DNA from: Saprospiraceae bacterium
GTDB taxonomy: Bacteria > Bacteroidota > Bacteroidia > Chitinophagales > Saprospiraceae
Assembly (NCBI GenBank): GCA_022842725.1
Contig: JALHOZ010000001.1
Coordinates: 275,309-339,308, forward strand
Direction: 5' to 3'
DNA length: 64,000 nt
A program made the translations under genes and the position numbers. The notes below the pieces were generated by a model, which was not told the origin of the DNA, ran no database searches, and worked only from the letters and a program-made list of their open reading frames with translations. Position 1 is the first letter of the stretch, and every line of letters begins with the position of its first letter. Shown here piece by piece: positions 40,939-50,504 of this stretch.

Positions 40939-42468
40939 ATGGACACTAAATTTCTTAAAACCTTAGGGTTGAAAAAACAAAATGCAGGAACGTGGACGGG
41001 ACTTAAGTCTTCTGAAAGCAAACAATATATTGTTTCTTATTCGCCGGTTGATGGTAAAAAAATTGGAGAAGTTTCTGTTACTTCCAAAAAGGAATATGAA
41101 AAAGTAGTTGATACAGCATCCAAAGCATTTTTGGCATGGAGAGAAGTACCTGCACCAAAAAGAGGTGAAATCGTCAGACAATATGGTGACGAATTGAGAA
41201 AATACAAAGATGATCTGGGCAAACTGGTCTCCTATGAAATGGGAAAATCCCTGCAGGAAGGTTATGGCGAAGTTCAGGAAATGATAGACATTTGCGATTT
41301 TGCTGTCGGCCTGTCGAGACAATTATACGGCCTGACCATGCACTCTGAAAGACCATTACATCGTATGTACGAACAATGGCATCCGTTGGGAATAGTAGGT
41401 ATTATTTCTGCTTTTAACTTTCCGGTTGCAGTTTGGTCATGGAATGCTATGATCGCGATGGTTTGCGGAGATGTTTGTATTTGGAAAGCAAGTGAAAAAA
41501 CGCCTCTTTGTGCAGTAGCTTGTCAGCAAATATTGCATAAAGTATTGAAAAAGAATAAATTACCTGAAGGAATCAGCAGCATAATTACCGGAGATTACCA
41601 GGTAGGAGAGTGGCTTACCAGCGATAAAAGAGTTCCATTGATATCTGCAACAGGTAGTACAAGGATGGGTAAAATTGTAGGATCAGCAGTTGCTCAACGT
41701 TTGGGCAGAAGCCTCCTTGAATTGGGTGGTAACAATGCCGTCATCGTCACTGAATCTGCAGATTTGAATCTGGTTCTTGTCGGGGCTTTGTTTGGTGCAG
41801 TGGGGACTTGTGGTCAAAGATGTACTACAACCAGGAGATTGATTGTCCATGAAAGTATGTACAACCAGGTTAAAACAAAATTGGTGGCAGCCTATAAACA
41901 ATTAAAAATTGGTAATCCTTTAGACAGTAAAAACCATGTCGGACCATTGATCGACCAAAACGCTGTCGAAGCTTACTTATCTGCTTTAGATGCTGCCAAA
42001 GAGCAAGGAGGTAAAATTCTTGTGCCCGGTGGCGTCCTTTCCGGAAAAGGTTATGAAAGTGGTTGTTACGTAAAACCGGCGATTGTAGAAGCAAACAACG
42101 ATATGGCAATCGTTCAACATGAGACTTTTGCACCTATCTTATATCTGATAAGTTACAAAGGTACTGTTGAAGATGCTATTCATATACAAAATGATGTTCC
42201 TCAGGGCTTGTCATCTGCTATCATGACAACCAATCTGAGAGAAGCAGAGAAATTTTTGTCTTATGCAGGTTCAGACTGTGGTATTGCTAATGTCAATATC
42301 GGAACTTCCGGGGCAGAGATCGGTGGTGCTTTCGGAGGAGAAAAAGAAACCGGAGGAGGTCGCGAATCCGGTTCTGATAGCTGGAAAGCGTATATGAGAC
42401 GTCAAACAAATACGATCAATTACAGCACACAACTTCCTTTGGCTCAGGGAATTAAGTTTGATTTTTAA
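40939..42468 (+). CDS. ALDH7 (antiquitin-like) aldehyde dehydrogenase
   Basis: HPLGIVGIISAFNFPVAVWSWN, LELGGNNAVIV, GTCGQRCTTTRR catalytic Cys motif. Confidence 0.93.
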   Translation: MDTKFLKTLGLKKQNAGTWTGLKSSESKQYIVSYSPVDGKKIGEVSVTSKKEYEKVVDTASKAFLAWREVPAPKRGEIVRQYGDELRKYKDDLGKLVSYEMGKSLQEGYGEVQEMIDICDFAVGLSRQLYGLTMHSERPLHRMYEQWHPLGIVGIISAFNFPVAVWSWNAMIAMVCGDVCIWKASEKTPLCAVACQQILHKVLKKNKLPEGISSIITGDYQVGEWLTSDKRVPLISATGSTRMGKIVGSAVAQRLGRSLLELGGNNAVIVTESADLNLVLVGALFGAVGTCGQRCTTTRRLIVHESMYNQVKTKLVAAYKQLKIGNPLDSKNHVGPLIDQNAVEAYLSALDAAKEQGGKILVPGGVLSGKGYESGCYVKPAIVEANNDMAIVQHETFAPILYLISYKGTVEDAIHIQNDVPQGLSSAIMTTNLREAEKFLSYAGSDCGIANVNIGTSGAEIGGAFGGEKETGGGRESGSDSWKAYMRRQTNTINYSTQLPLAQGIKFDF

Positions 42469-44003
42469 TTTTTTGATTCCATTCTTGCCAAAGCAGTTTT
42501 AGCTTTTTGATGGAGACTGGTACTATATCCTTCCGGATGTAGTACCAGGCATTCCTGATAATATTGTTTTGCGAGTCCAAAGTTCTGCTGCTTTTCGTAC
42601 AAGTGACCAAGACTCAATGCCGAACTGCAAGCATAATATTTAACTCCTGTACTCAAAGAGAGTGCCTTTTTGTAATGTATGATAGCATCTTCATGCATAA
42701 GAAGAGCATCACTGTTTTTAGCAATTCTGTAATAATATTCTTCCTTTTCTTCAGTTGTAAAACGATCCGGACTTACACTTTTAAGTTCTTCCATGGATCG
42801 GGTATAATAACCACCGTCATATAGTAATCTTGACTTAAGTAATACAGGATTTGGCGCACCATCTCGGGATTCTGTCAAAGCCTGACTGTCTTCATCTATT
42901 AAAGACTTTCCGGCTTTTAAAATTTGTTGTTTATAATATCCGGATTTTCCCGGTTTACTACCAAATAATTGTTCGTACCAATAAAGTTTTTGATAGGCTT
43001 CTTTTATATAATGGCGGCCTTTAAAACCATTTACAAATTTCAGAATGTGTTGATTGGCATCTTTATCCAATCTGTAAAGTTTGTATTTTCCTAATAAAAA
43101 ATCCAGGTAAAGGAAGGGAAGTTGTCCGGGTGATTTATGGCGCTCCTCCAAAATTTTGATGGCATCATTGTTTTTTCCGGACTTTTGAGTAATCGTAGCT
43201 GTTAAAAAAATAAGAAGCGGGCTTTGAGATTCATTAAGTTTATATTTTTGGATGACCGTATAAGCCAGCTCCTTTTCCTGTTTTGTATAAAACAGGATGT
43301 ATATGTAAATAGCCAGAATCTCGTCTTTAAATAAAGGATAGTTATGGATACGGTTGACCAGAACTTCAATTTCTTTAGTGCCCTGACTTACAGACCCTTT
43401 TATGCCGGATAATTTTTGCACCCATGCCGGCAAACTTTGAGCCAATGCATGAATAATGCTGAGGCTTTTATAATTTTCATGAAATTCGGGAAACCGTTTT
43501 GTGTTTTCTTCCAGTAATTGATAGGCTTCATATACATCATAGGCTGCTTTTGTTTTTTCATTAAATTTTAAATGAATGGTAGCCCATTGTAATAAAATTT
43601 CTGCCTGACAAAACCTGTAATAGGGTGATGTCGGATCACCTTTTTTAATATTTTCCAATAATGTTTTTTTTCTCTTGAGTGCCCGGTCATATTGCGTCTG
43701 CTCCTCCTGTATAAAAAGCGTAAAAAACCATGTATAACTTTCAAGGAAATCATACATTTTGTTTCCGGGTTCTGCCAGCCTTCTTTCGTGCAAATCTTGT
43801 GCTACTTCTTTGATTTGCAGGTTCAGCGTTTTTTTCTGAATTGCAAGAACATGTTGATTGATATGAAAATATAGTTTTTTAGGAACATGGGCAGTATTTT
43901 TAACCCCACCATTCACAACAGATACCGGACTCAAAAAACAAGTCAAAAGTATAAAATGCACCCAACTCCCCTTTAAATGAATATTCAGGGATTGGAAAAA
44001 CAT
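42465..44003 (-). CDS. TPR-like repeat protein, probably secreted/periplasmic
   Basis: Hydrophobic N-terminus; TPR-like helices in C-terminal half (EDAIIHYKKALSLS..., GLAKQYYQECLVLHPEG). Confidence 0.75.
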   Translation of the reverse strand: MFFQSLNIHLKGSWVHFILLTCFLSPVSVVNGGVKNTAHVPKKLYFHINQHVLAIQKKTLNLQIKEVAQDLHERRLAEPGNKMYDFLESYTWFFTLFIQEEQTQYDRALKRKKTLLENIKKGDPTSPYYRFCQAEILLQWATIHLKFNEKTKAAYDVYEAYQLLEENTKRFPEFHENYKSLSIIHALAQSLPAWVQKLSGIKGSVSQGTKEIEVLVNRIHNYPLFKDEILAIYIYILFYTKQEKELAYTVIQKYKLNESQSPLLIFLTATITQKSGKNNDAIKILEERHKSPGQLPFLYLDFLLGKYKLYRLDKDANQHILKFVNGFKGRHYIKEAYQKLYWYEQLFGSKPGKSGYYKQQILKAGKSLIDEDSQALTESRDGAPNPVLLKSRLLYDGGYYTRSMEELKSVSPDRFTTEEKEEYYYRIAKNSDALLMHEDAIIHYKKALSLSTGVKYYACSSALSLGHLYEKQQNFGLAKQYYQECLVLHPEGYSTSLHQKAKTALARMESKN

Positions 44004-44022
44004 AAAAATGAGCTTTTTAGGA

Positions 44023-44775
44023 TTATTCTCCCGGTGACTCCGTCAATGTATCCGGAACAAGTACCCTTCCGCAGTGTTCGCAGGCTACGATTTTTCTCAT
44101 CATACCAACTTCAATTTGTAGCTGAGGTGGTATTCTGTTAAAACATCCTCCGCAGGCACCTCTGTTGATACTGACGACAGCCAAACCATTTCTGTACGTC
44201 TTACGAATCTTTTCGTAAGATTTTAATAACCTTTCGTCAATATCTTTTTTGGCTTTATCAGAATCTTTACCAAGTTTTGCTTCTTCTTTTTCTGTTTTTT
44301 CAATGATTTTGGAAAGTTCTACCTTTTTGTTTTCCAAATCTTTTTGACGACTGTTCAGTTTGACCTGTATGACGTCCATAGCTTCAATTTTTGACTCTTT
44401 AATGGCTGAAGTTTCCTTCATTTTTTTCTGAGAAAGCTGAATCTCCAGTTTTTGAAGTTCTATTTCTTTTGTCAGAGCTTCAAACTCCCTGTTGTTTTTA
44501 ACATTATCCAACTGCTTTTGATATTTTTCAATCAATGCCTCAGATTGTTTAATATTTGCCTGATGATTACCAATTTCACGTTCCTGGTCAGCTATCGTAT
44601 TTTCAAGCTTTTTAATTCTTGTCTGCAAACCGGTTAATTCATCTTCCAGGTCACTTACTTCAATAGGAAGTTCGCCTTTTAAGACTGAAATTTCATTTAA
44701 TTTTGAATCAACGTGTTGTAGTGAATAAAGCGCTAAAAGTTTTTCTTGAATGGTTTGATCTTTTACTGCTGCCAT
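44023..44775 (-). CDS. Coiled-coil C4-type zinc-ribbon protein (CT398-like)
   Basis: Long coiled coil; GACGGCFNRIPPQ...CEHCGRVLVPD zinc ribbon. Confidence 0.88.
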   Translation of the reverse strand: MAAVKDQTIQEKLLALYSLQHVDSKLNEISVLKGELPIEVSDLEDELTGLQTRIKKLENTIADQEREIGNHQANIKQSEALIEKYQKQLDNVKNNREFEALTKEIELQKLEIQLSQKKMKETSAIKESKIEAMDVIQVKLNSRQKDLENKKVELSKIIEKTEKEEAKLGKDSDKAKKDIDERLLKSYEKIRKTYRNGLAVVSINRGACGGCFNRIPPQLQIEVGMMRKIVACEHCGRVLVPDTLTESPGE

Positions 44776-44790
44776 GATAAAAATATTATA

Positions 44791-45594
44791 TTAAAGATAA
44801 TGAACAGGGTTCGTTATATGTTTTGTGAAACGGACTGCAAAGGTACTAAATTTATTTTGTAATAAACCAAAAAGTAGGTCAATTGTATATTTTTCACTCT
44901 CAAAATGTCCGATATCAACTATGATTATTTGGTTATTGGCTTCAAAGAACTCATGATATTTAAAATCAGATGAAATAAAAACATCTGCCTGTACCGAAAT
45001 AGCAGCTTTGGTAAGAAAACTTCCTGATCCGCCACATAGCGCAATTTTTGATACCGTTGGTTTTATTATTTCTGTATGTTTAATCCATTGAAGTTCCATT
45101 TTTGACTTCAGGTGATTAAAAAAATCTTTAATAGGCATAGGTTCCGGTAGCCAGCCATACATTCCTGCACCGATAGCCTCAAGGTTATTACCTGTTTCAT
45201 TTTTTTTAGGCGCAAGGATATTGATTTCCTGTAATCCGATTTGTTCGCAGAATTTAGTATTCACACCATAAAAAAAGGCATTATCCAAATTGGTATGGAT
45301 AGCAAAAATGGCTATATCGTTTTTTATTGCTTTAATGATTACTTTTTCGACATAATGAGCACCTGTTATTTTTTTTAGTCCGCTGAAAATGATCGGATGA
45401 TGAGCAATGATGAGATTACATCCTGAATGAATGGCTTCATCAATGATGTTTTCTGTAGAATCCAAACAAACCAATATTCCCTGAACAGGCCAATCCGGAT
45501 TTCCGGTAATCAACCCGGCATTATCATAACCTTCCTGCCAATTTTGTGGAGCTATTGAATCTAAAAATGAAATGACTTCATTGATTTTTATCAT
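44791..45594 (-). CDS. Nif3-like dinuclear metal centre protein
   Basis: QNWQEGYDNAGLITGNPDWPVQGILVCLDST...IIAHHPIIFSGLKKI...VDIGHFESEKYT. Confidence 0.93.
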   Translation of the reverse strand: MIKINEVISFLDSIAPQNWQEGYDNAGLITGNPDWPVQGILVCLDSTENIIDEAIHSGCNLIIAHHPIIFSGLKKITGAHYVEKVIIKAIKNDIAIFAIHTNLDNAFFYGVNTKFCEQIGLQEINILAPKKNETGNNLEAIGAGMYGWLPEPMPIKDFFNHLKSKMELQWIKHTEIIKPTVSKIALCGGSGSFLTKAAISVQADVFISSDFKYHEFFEANNQIIIVDIGHFESEKYTIDLLFGLLQNKFSTFAVRFTKHITNPVHYL

Positions 45595-45609
45595 GTTGTT
45601 TTTAATAAA

Positions 45610-46122
45610 TTAACTTTGATTTTTCAATTTCTGTTCTATGCCGGTTGTTGAATAATTTGGTATCAGTGACAGGGTTTTTACTTTTCCTCCATGCATAAGT
45701 ACAAAATCAGCACCTACAATTTCTGATATGGGATAATCTCCACCTTTAACCAGGATATCGGGTTTGATTTCCTTAATTAAATTCAAAGGGGTATCTTCTT
45801 CAAAAAGGATTAATGCATCTACGGATTCCAGGGCTGCCATCACCTGAAGTCTTGCACTTTGATGATTAATGGGCCGATTAGGACCTTTTAGGTTACGAAC
45901 TGAAGAGTCCGTATTAATTCCTACCACTAAAAAGTCACCTTCATTTTTAGCTTCTTCGAGGTAGGTAACGTGACCTACATGGATGATGTCAAAACAGCCA
46001 TTGGTAAAAACCACCTTTTTGCCTTCGGACTGTATTAATCTGATAGTTTCAGAAAGTGTGTATATGTCTAAAAATATTTTCTTTTTAGAATCAAGCACGG
46101 TTGTAAATATATTTTTGAACAA
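45610..46122 (-). CDS. rfaE2: D-glycero-beta-D-manno-heptose 1-phosphate adenylyltransferase
   Basis: VVFTNGCFDIIHVGHVTYLEEAK nucleotidyltransferase motif; GDYPISEIVGADFV. Confidence 0.92.
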   Translation of the reverse strand: MFKNIFTTVLDSKKKIFLDIYTLSETIRLIQSEGKKVVFTNGCFDIIHVGHVTYLEEAKNEGDFLVVGINTDSSVRNLKGPNRPINHQSARLQVMAALESVDALILFEEDTPLNLIKEIKPDILVKGGDYPISEIVGADFVLMHGGKVKTLSLIPNYSTTGIEQKLKNQS

Positions 46123-46130
46123 AAATGATA

Positions 46131-46170
46131 AAAAAAAAGGTAGCCCGTATCAATACGAGCTACCTTTTTT
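46131..46170 (-). terminator. Intrinsic terminator after OmpA gene
   Basis: AAAAAAGGTAGCCCGTATCAATACGAGCTACCTTTTTT hairpin with A/T tracts on both sides. Confidence 0.85.
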
Positions 46171-46186
46171 AAATTATTAGGACAGA

Positions 46187-47959
46187 TTAATAACCTGCAT
46201 TTTTATTACCAATAAACTTGGAAGTTTTAGTTGATTTTGAAGTACCTGACTTCTCCATGGAAGAACTGTTTACTTCCGGTGCAGTCATTTCCTGATCACC
46301 CGGCTCACAAAGTCTGAACTCAACTCTTCTGTTCATGTAATGTTCTTTTTCTTTTGAGCCCGGAGTTAAAGGTTTTTCTTTACCACCATACATCAATTTG
46401 AATCTTGATCTGTCAATTCCGTAAGTGCTTGTCAGATAATTTACTGCATTTTCAGCTCTTCTGTAAGATAAACCCTGGTTATAAGCGTTTGAACTTCTTA
46501 CATCTGTATGACCAACAACAGCTACACAAACATCAGGACACATTTTTAAAACATTAGCTACGTGATGTAAATGTCCGTAAAACTCAGGTTTGATTTTGTC
46601 TTTGTCCAGATCAAAATGAATCATAGGTAAAAACCATTTACCACAATCACTTTTTCCTGCCATTTTCATGTCAATAGACTTGTTGACATCTTCCATCGTG
46701 ATACAACATTTAACGTCTGCTACACCGTCGCTATTTACAACGTATCCCGGTGGAGAATATGGTTCTTTGTCTTTGTAATCTGCGATTCCGTCACCGTCAC
46801 TATCCAATGCAATACCTCTGGTGTCTACAGGTGCGCCGGCCGGTGTATTATTTTCCTGATCCAACATATCAATAACCCCATCACCATCTGTATCGGTAAG
46901 GTCAAGTACAGGTCTTTGTTTCAGGTCTGCGATATCGTTCATACCGGCATCCAAAGGATTTAACCAGTAAAGAGGTTCTGTTTTTTTGTTGAAATTACCC
47001 AAATTGATACCCAATCTTATATTGGTGTAATGGCCCATATCTACATTATTGGTTGCATCAAGTGCTGTTCTGAAATGAATTCCATCCAGATAATCATTGT
47101 CAGAAGCCATAACCTGATGCTCAATACCAATATTAATTCTTTTATTGATTTTTCTGGATATACCCATACTTGCGATAAAAACAACATGGACGTTAGTTTC
47201 ATCTCCCAATCTGAAAATTCCTTGTTTTTTGAATCCCGGTGTTTCGTATTCACCATCATAAAGATCTCTGATATTGCTAACAATAGCCCTTCTACCTGCT
47301 TTAGTGTCAAAGTTTTCATTGCCTACAACTCCGGAAACATCATATGGCTGACCATTGCCAGCAAATAAGTCCAAAGAAACTTTGTGAGTTGATAAACCGG
47401 TACCGATGGCTGTATACCAATTCCATTTATTTCTTTCTTTGTGGAACAATAAATTTCCGATATTGATAACTGCCTGCAGGGATAAATACCCGTATTGAGT
47501 CCTGTAGCTTGGGTGCCAACCTGCTCCTGCTGATTTATACTGTTCGTAATAATTCCAGTTATTAGGAGCGCCTGATGCTTCCACCAAACCACCTCCAAAA
47601 TTTGGAGTATACCACGCTTGCGGATCAATACCTTTGGCCTGACCGTAAAAAAAGTCTCCTCTGACAGAAAATACATAATGAATGGCTTTTCTTATGTGAA
47701 GGCCAAGACCATACCCACCCGGAACTCTAGTATCTACATCGCCATCAATAAAATAGTGACCCAGGTGAACACCTAATTCCCAGGCATCTTTTGGTTTGGC
47801 AGAATATTTGCCCTGTCCCATTTTCCAGTTTTTATTCTGTTCGGGATTTACAGTCATTTCGTCTGTAATATTTGCTTTTGTCCATGTGTCATCCTGAGCA
47901 TATCCAATTACGGATAATGATAGGGACACGAAAAATGTGTAAAAAAGTTTACGCAACAT
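46187..47959 (-). CDS. OmpA family outer-membrane protein with Asp-rich calcium-type linker
   Basis: TDTDGDGVIDMLDQE...DSDGDGIADYKDKEP; OmpA domain VAVVGHTDVRSSNAYNQGLSYRRAENAVNYL. Confidence 0.93.
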   Translation of the reverse strand: MLRKLFYTFFVSLSLSVIGYAQDDTWTKANITDEMTVNPEQNKNWKMGQGKYSAKPKDAWELGVHLGHYFIDGDVDTRVPGGYGLGLHIRKAIHYVFSVRGDFFYGQAKGIDPQAWYTPNFGGGLVEASGAPNNWNYYEQYKSAGAGWHPSYRTQYGYLSLQAVINIGNLLFHKERNKWNWYTAIGTGLSTHKVSLDLFAGNGQPYDVSGVVGNENFDTKAGRRAIVSNIRDLYDGEYETPGFKKQGIFRLGDETNVHVVFIASMGISRKINKRINIGIEHQVMASDNDYLDGIHFRTALDATNNVDMGHYTNIRLGINLGNFNKKTEPLYWLNPLDAGMNDIADLKQRPVLDLTDTDGDGVIDMLDQENNTPAGAPVDTRGIALDSDGDGIADYKDKEPYSPPGYVVNSDGVADVKCCITMEDVNKSIDMKMAGKSDCGKWFLPMIHFDLDKDKIKPEFYGHLHHVANVLKMCPDVCVAVVGHTDVRSSNAYNQGLSYRRAENAVNYLTSTYGIDRSRFKLMYGGKEKPLTPGSKEKEHYMNRRVEFRLCEPGDQEMTAPEVNSSSMEKSGTSKSTKTSKFIGNKNAGY

Positions 47960-47994
47960 AGATTTAATTTTACTGTGATATATATATATAAGGA

Positions 47995-48002
47995 CAAAAA
48001 TA
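47995..48002 (-). promoter_or_regulatory. Bacteroidota -7 box TATTTTTG upstream of OmpA gene
   Basis: TAnnTTTG on minus strand, 36 nt from start codon. Confidence 0.45.
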
Positions 48003-48034
48003 GCCCTAATTATTTAATTTTGTTAAGTTTTATG

Positions 48035-49306
48035 TTATTTTTTAGATAATTCAAGCAAATTGTATGCCAATGCTCTGGTACTGATTAAATATGACGAAGG
48101 ATTTTCCTGATAAAGTTTGTTCAAAAACTGAAATATCGTATTGGAGGTATCTTCAAAAATCGCCTTATCTGTCATTTCAACATCAGGTTTCATCAAATAG
48201 GCAAAAACTCTGGCCATACCACAATTTGCTACAAAATCCGGAATCAAACTGACCTTTCTGTCTAATTCTTTAGCTGTATCGCCAAAAAAGATCTTATCAT
48301 CTGTGAAAGGAACATTGGCTCCGCACGATATGACTTCCATACCGTTGTTCATTAGACGGTTCATTTGTTCTGATGTCACAATTTTTGATGCAGCTCCGGG
48401 TATAAAAATATCACAGGGGACATCCCATATGGTTTGATTTATTTTTTCAAAATCCATTTCAGGGGATCGTAATGCATTTCCGTTTTTTTGAATAAACAGA
48501 TCGGTAACCTCCTTTAGGCTTAAACCGTCAGGTCTTATGATGCCGCCATTCCGGTCTATGATGCCCACTATTTTTCCGCCCAATTCTGAAAGATAGTATG
48601 CAGCGGCAGAGGCTACATTTCCCCAACCCTGGATGATTATTTTTTTTCCGGTGATATCTTTTTGTTTAAATATCCTGTAAAAGTGTTTGACAGATTCAGA
48701 GACACCGTACCCTGTTATCATGTCTGCAACCGCATATTTTTCATCAGCATCAGGAATAAAAGTTTTATCCTCAATGATTTTAGAAACACCATAACGCAAC
48801 TGACCTATGATATTAATTTTTTCTCCTTCCGTGGGTTTAAGATGACCATTAACAATTCCTTCCTGTGGATGCCACAATCCCAAATCTTCTGTAATAGGCA
48901 CTACATCTTTGATTTCGTCTACATTCAAATCTCCTCCGGTACCGTAATATGACTTAAGTAATGGCATGACAGCTTTGTACCACCTTTCCAAAACTTCTTT
49001 TCTTCTTGGATCTGTCGGATCAAAATCAATTCCTGATTTAGCTCCCCCGATAGGCGGTCCGCAAACTCCAAATTTTATCTCCATCACCTTTGCAAGTGAA
49101 ATCACTTCATCCCGCGTTAATCCTTTGCGCATTCTTGTACCTCCTCCTGCTGCTCCGTTTTTTAAGGAATTGATAACAATCCAACCTTTTGCTCCTGTTG
49201 GAATATCATTCCATTCAAAAACTACTTCAGGCTCTTTTTCCTTGTATTTTTCCAACAATGTATCGATGTCCGTTGTGGCAGAAACTTCTGTGGTAAAGGT
49301 ACTCAT
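48035..49306 (-). CDS. Glu/Leu/Phe/Val dehydrogenase
   Basis: GGGTRMRKGLTRDEVISLAKVMEIKFGVCGPPIGGAKSGI; Rossmann IIQGWGNVASAAAYYL. Confidence 0.95.
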   Translation of the reverse strand: MSTFTTEVSATTDIDTLLEKYKEKEPEVVFEWNDIPTGAKGWIVINSLKNGAAGGGTRMRKGLTRDEVISLAKVMEIKFGVCGPPIGGAKSGIDFDPTDPRRKEVLERWYKAVMPLLKSYYGTGGDLNVDEIKDVVPITEDLGLWHPQEGIVNGHLKPTEGEKINIIGQLRYGVSKIIEDKTFIPDADEKYAVADMITGYGVSESVKHFYRIFKQKDITGKKIIIQGWGNVASAAAYYLSELGGKIVGIIDRNGGIIRPDGLSLKEVTDLFIQKNGNALRSPEMDFEKINQTIWDVPCDIFIPGAASKIVTSEQMNRLMNNGMEVISCGANVPFTDDKIFFGDTAKELDRKVSLIPDFVANCGMARVFAYLMKPDVEMTDKAIFEDTSNTIFQFLNKLYQENPSSYLISTRALAYNLLELSKK

Positions 49307-49396
49307 TTTTTATTTTGTAATAATTTGAAAGATAAAGAATTATGTATTAAAATTTAAATATGTTTGTAATTAAACTATTTGAATATAAATTATTTA

Positions 49397-49404
49397 TATA
49401 TTTG
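49397..49404 (+). promoter_or_regulatory. Bacteroidota -7 box TATATTTG
   Basis: TAnnTTTG 22 nt upstream of ATG of arginase-fold gene. Confidence 0.5.
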
Positions 49405-49425
49405 CAAAATATTTAATATATTGTT

Positions 49426-50427
49426 ATGGACATAATGGATTTTTTTTCAGGGGTATCCGGTGATGAATCAGTATTATCAAACCGTTTTTTTGAATTTCCG
49501 CACAAAGATACAATTTCAACCAGTGAAATAAATAATTTTGATCTGATTTTCATGTCAGCAAACATTCCTTTTGCAAATCAGGTTCGTTCATCCCTTCAGT
49601 TATTGAGTAATCATTTTCAGAATATAAAGTCTTTTGATTGCGGGAAGACACTCAACAATGATCATCGTTTTATCTGTCAACCTCTTCAATATTGTGTGGA
49701 ACAAAATATACCGGGATTTTTTTTGGGTGGAAATGTTGACCTGGTTCACATGTTGTCTTCTCAACAAAAACGAAAAGTAACCTTTGTCTCAAATACGTTA
49801 CCTCCTTCTGACCAAATTTCGGAACAACACACTTTTTTATCTTACCAAAGACATCTGTGTGAATACAAAAGCCTAAAATACGTTGACGAATTTTGCCCGG
49901 ATTCATTGAGTCTTGGACAAATGAAATCTCATCCTCATCTGATAGAACCTATTCTCAGAGATACAGAAATTTTATACATTCATTTGAATGCACTAAGGTC
50001 GGCTGAAATCCCGGAACTTTCATCAGCTTGGCCTTCCGGATTAAATACTGAAGAATTGTGTCAGATTGCCAAATATGCCGGACACTCTCTGCAACTAAAA
50101 ACCATAATTATTGATTGTGGGGATATAGCAGAAAAAACTTTTGAACTTGGTTCAAAATTGGTTGCAGAATTGTATTGGTATTTGATGGAAGGACTCAAAA
50201 TGAAACAATCAGACCATCCCGGATTGAATACTAATATTAGTGAATATGTGGTCAATATGGCAGAATTTGACACCGAACTGGTTTTTGTAAAAAGTAATAT
50301 TACACAGAGATGGTGGCTGAAACTGGAAGAAAATGATACAAATCCTTTTCTGTCCTGTGCTCAGGAGGAATATCAGCAATCCATAAGAAGTGAAGTTCCG
50401 GAACGTCTCCTGAGACATATATTTTAG
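49426..50427 (+). CDS. Arginase/formimidoylglutamase-fold protein, apparently metal-site degenerate
   Basis: Family-like segments LGGNVDLVHML and ILYIHLNALRSAEIPELSSAWPSGLNTEELCQIAKYAGHS, but canonical metal-binding His/Asp are replaced. Confidence 0.75.
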   Translation: MDIMDFFSGVSGDESVLSNRFFEFPHKDTISTSEINNFDLIFMSANIPFANQVRSSLQLLSNHFQNIKSFDCGKTLNNDHRFICQPLQYCVEQNIPGFFLGGNVDLVHMLSSQQKRKVTFVSNTLPPSDQISEQHTFLSYQRHLCEYKSLKYVDEFCPDSLSLGQMKSHPHLIEPILRDTEILYIHLNALRSAEIPELSSAWPSGLNTEELCQIAKYAGHSLQLKTIIIDCGDIAEKTFELGSKLVAELYWYLMEGLKMKQSDHPGLNTNISEYVVNMAEFDTELVFVKSNITQRWWLKLEENDTNPFLSCAQEEYQQSIRSEVPERLLRHIF

Positions 50428-50445
50428 TAAGGGAATTTCTAAAAC

Positions 50446-50476
50446 AAAAAAAAAGGAAAGCCCGGAGGCTTTCCTT
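50446..50476 (-). terminator. Intrinsic terminator after 1443-aa T9SS gene
   Basis: AAGGAAAGCC CGGA GGCTTTCCTT perfect 10-bp stem; poly-A on + (poly-T on -) at 50446-50454. Confidence 0.85.
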
Positions 50477-50504
50477 CTTGGAATTAAATTAAGCAAATTG
50501 TTGG

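Noticed and set aside
46983-47676. Overlapping ORFs within the OmpA gene (47030-47368 +, 47041-47319 -, 47323-47676 -)
   Set aside because: Embedded in a well-supported OmpA coding frame and no plausible domains.
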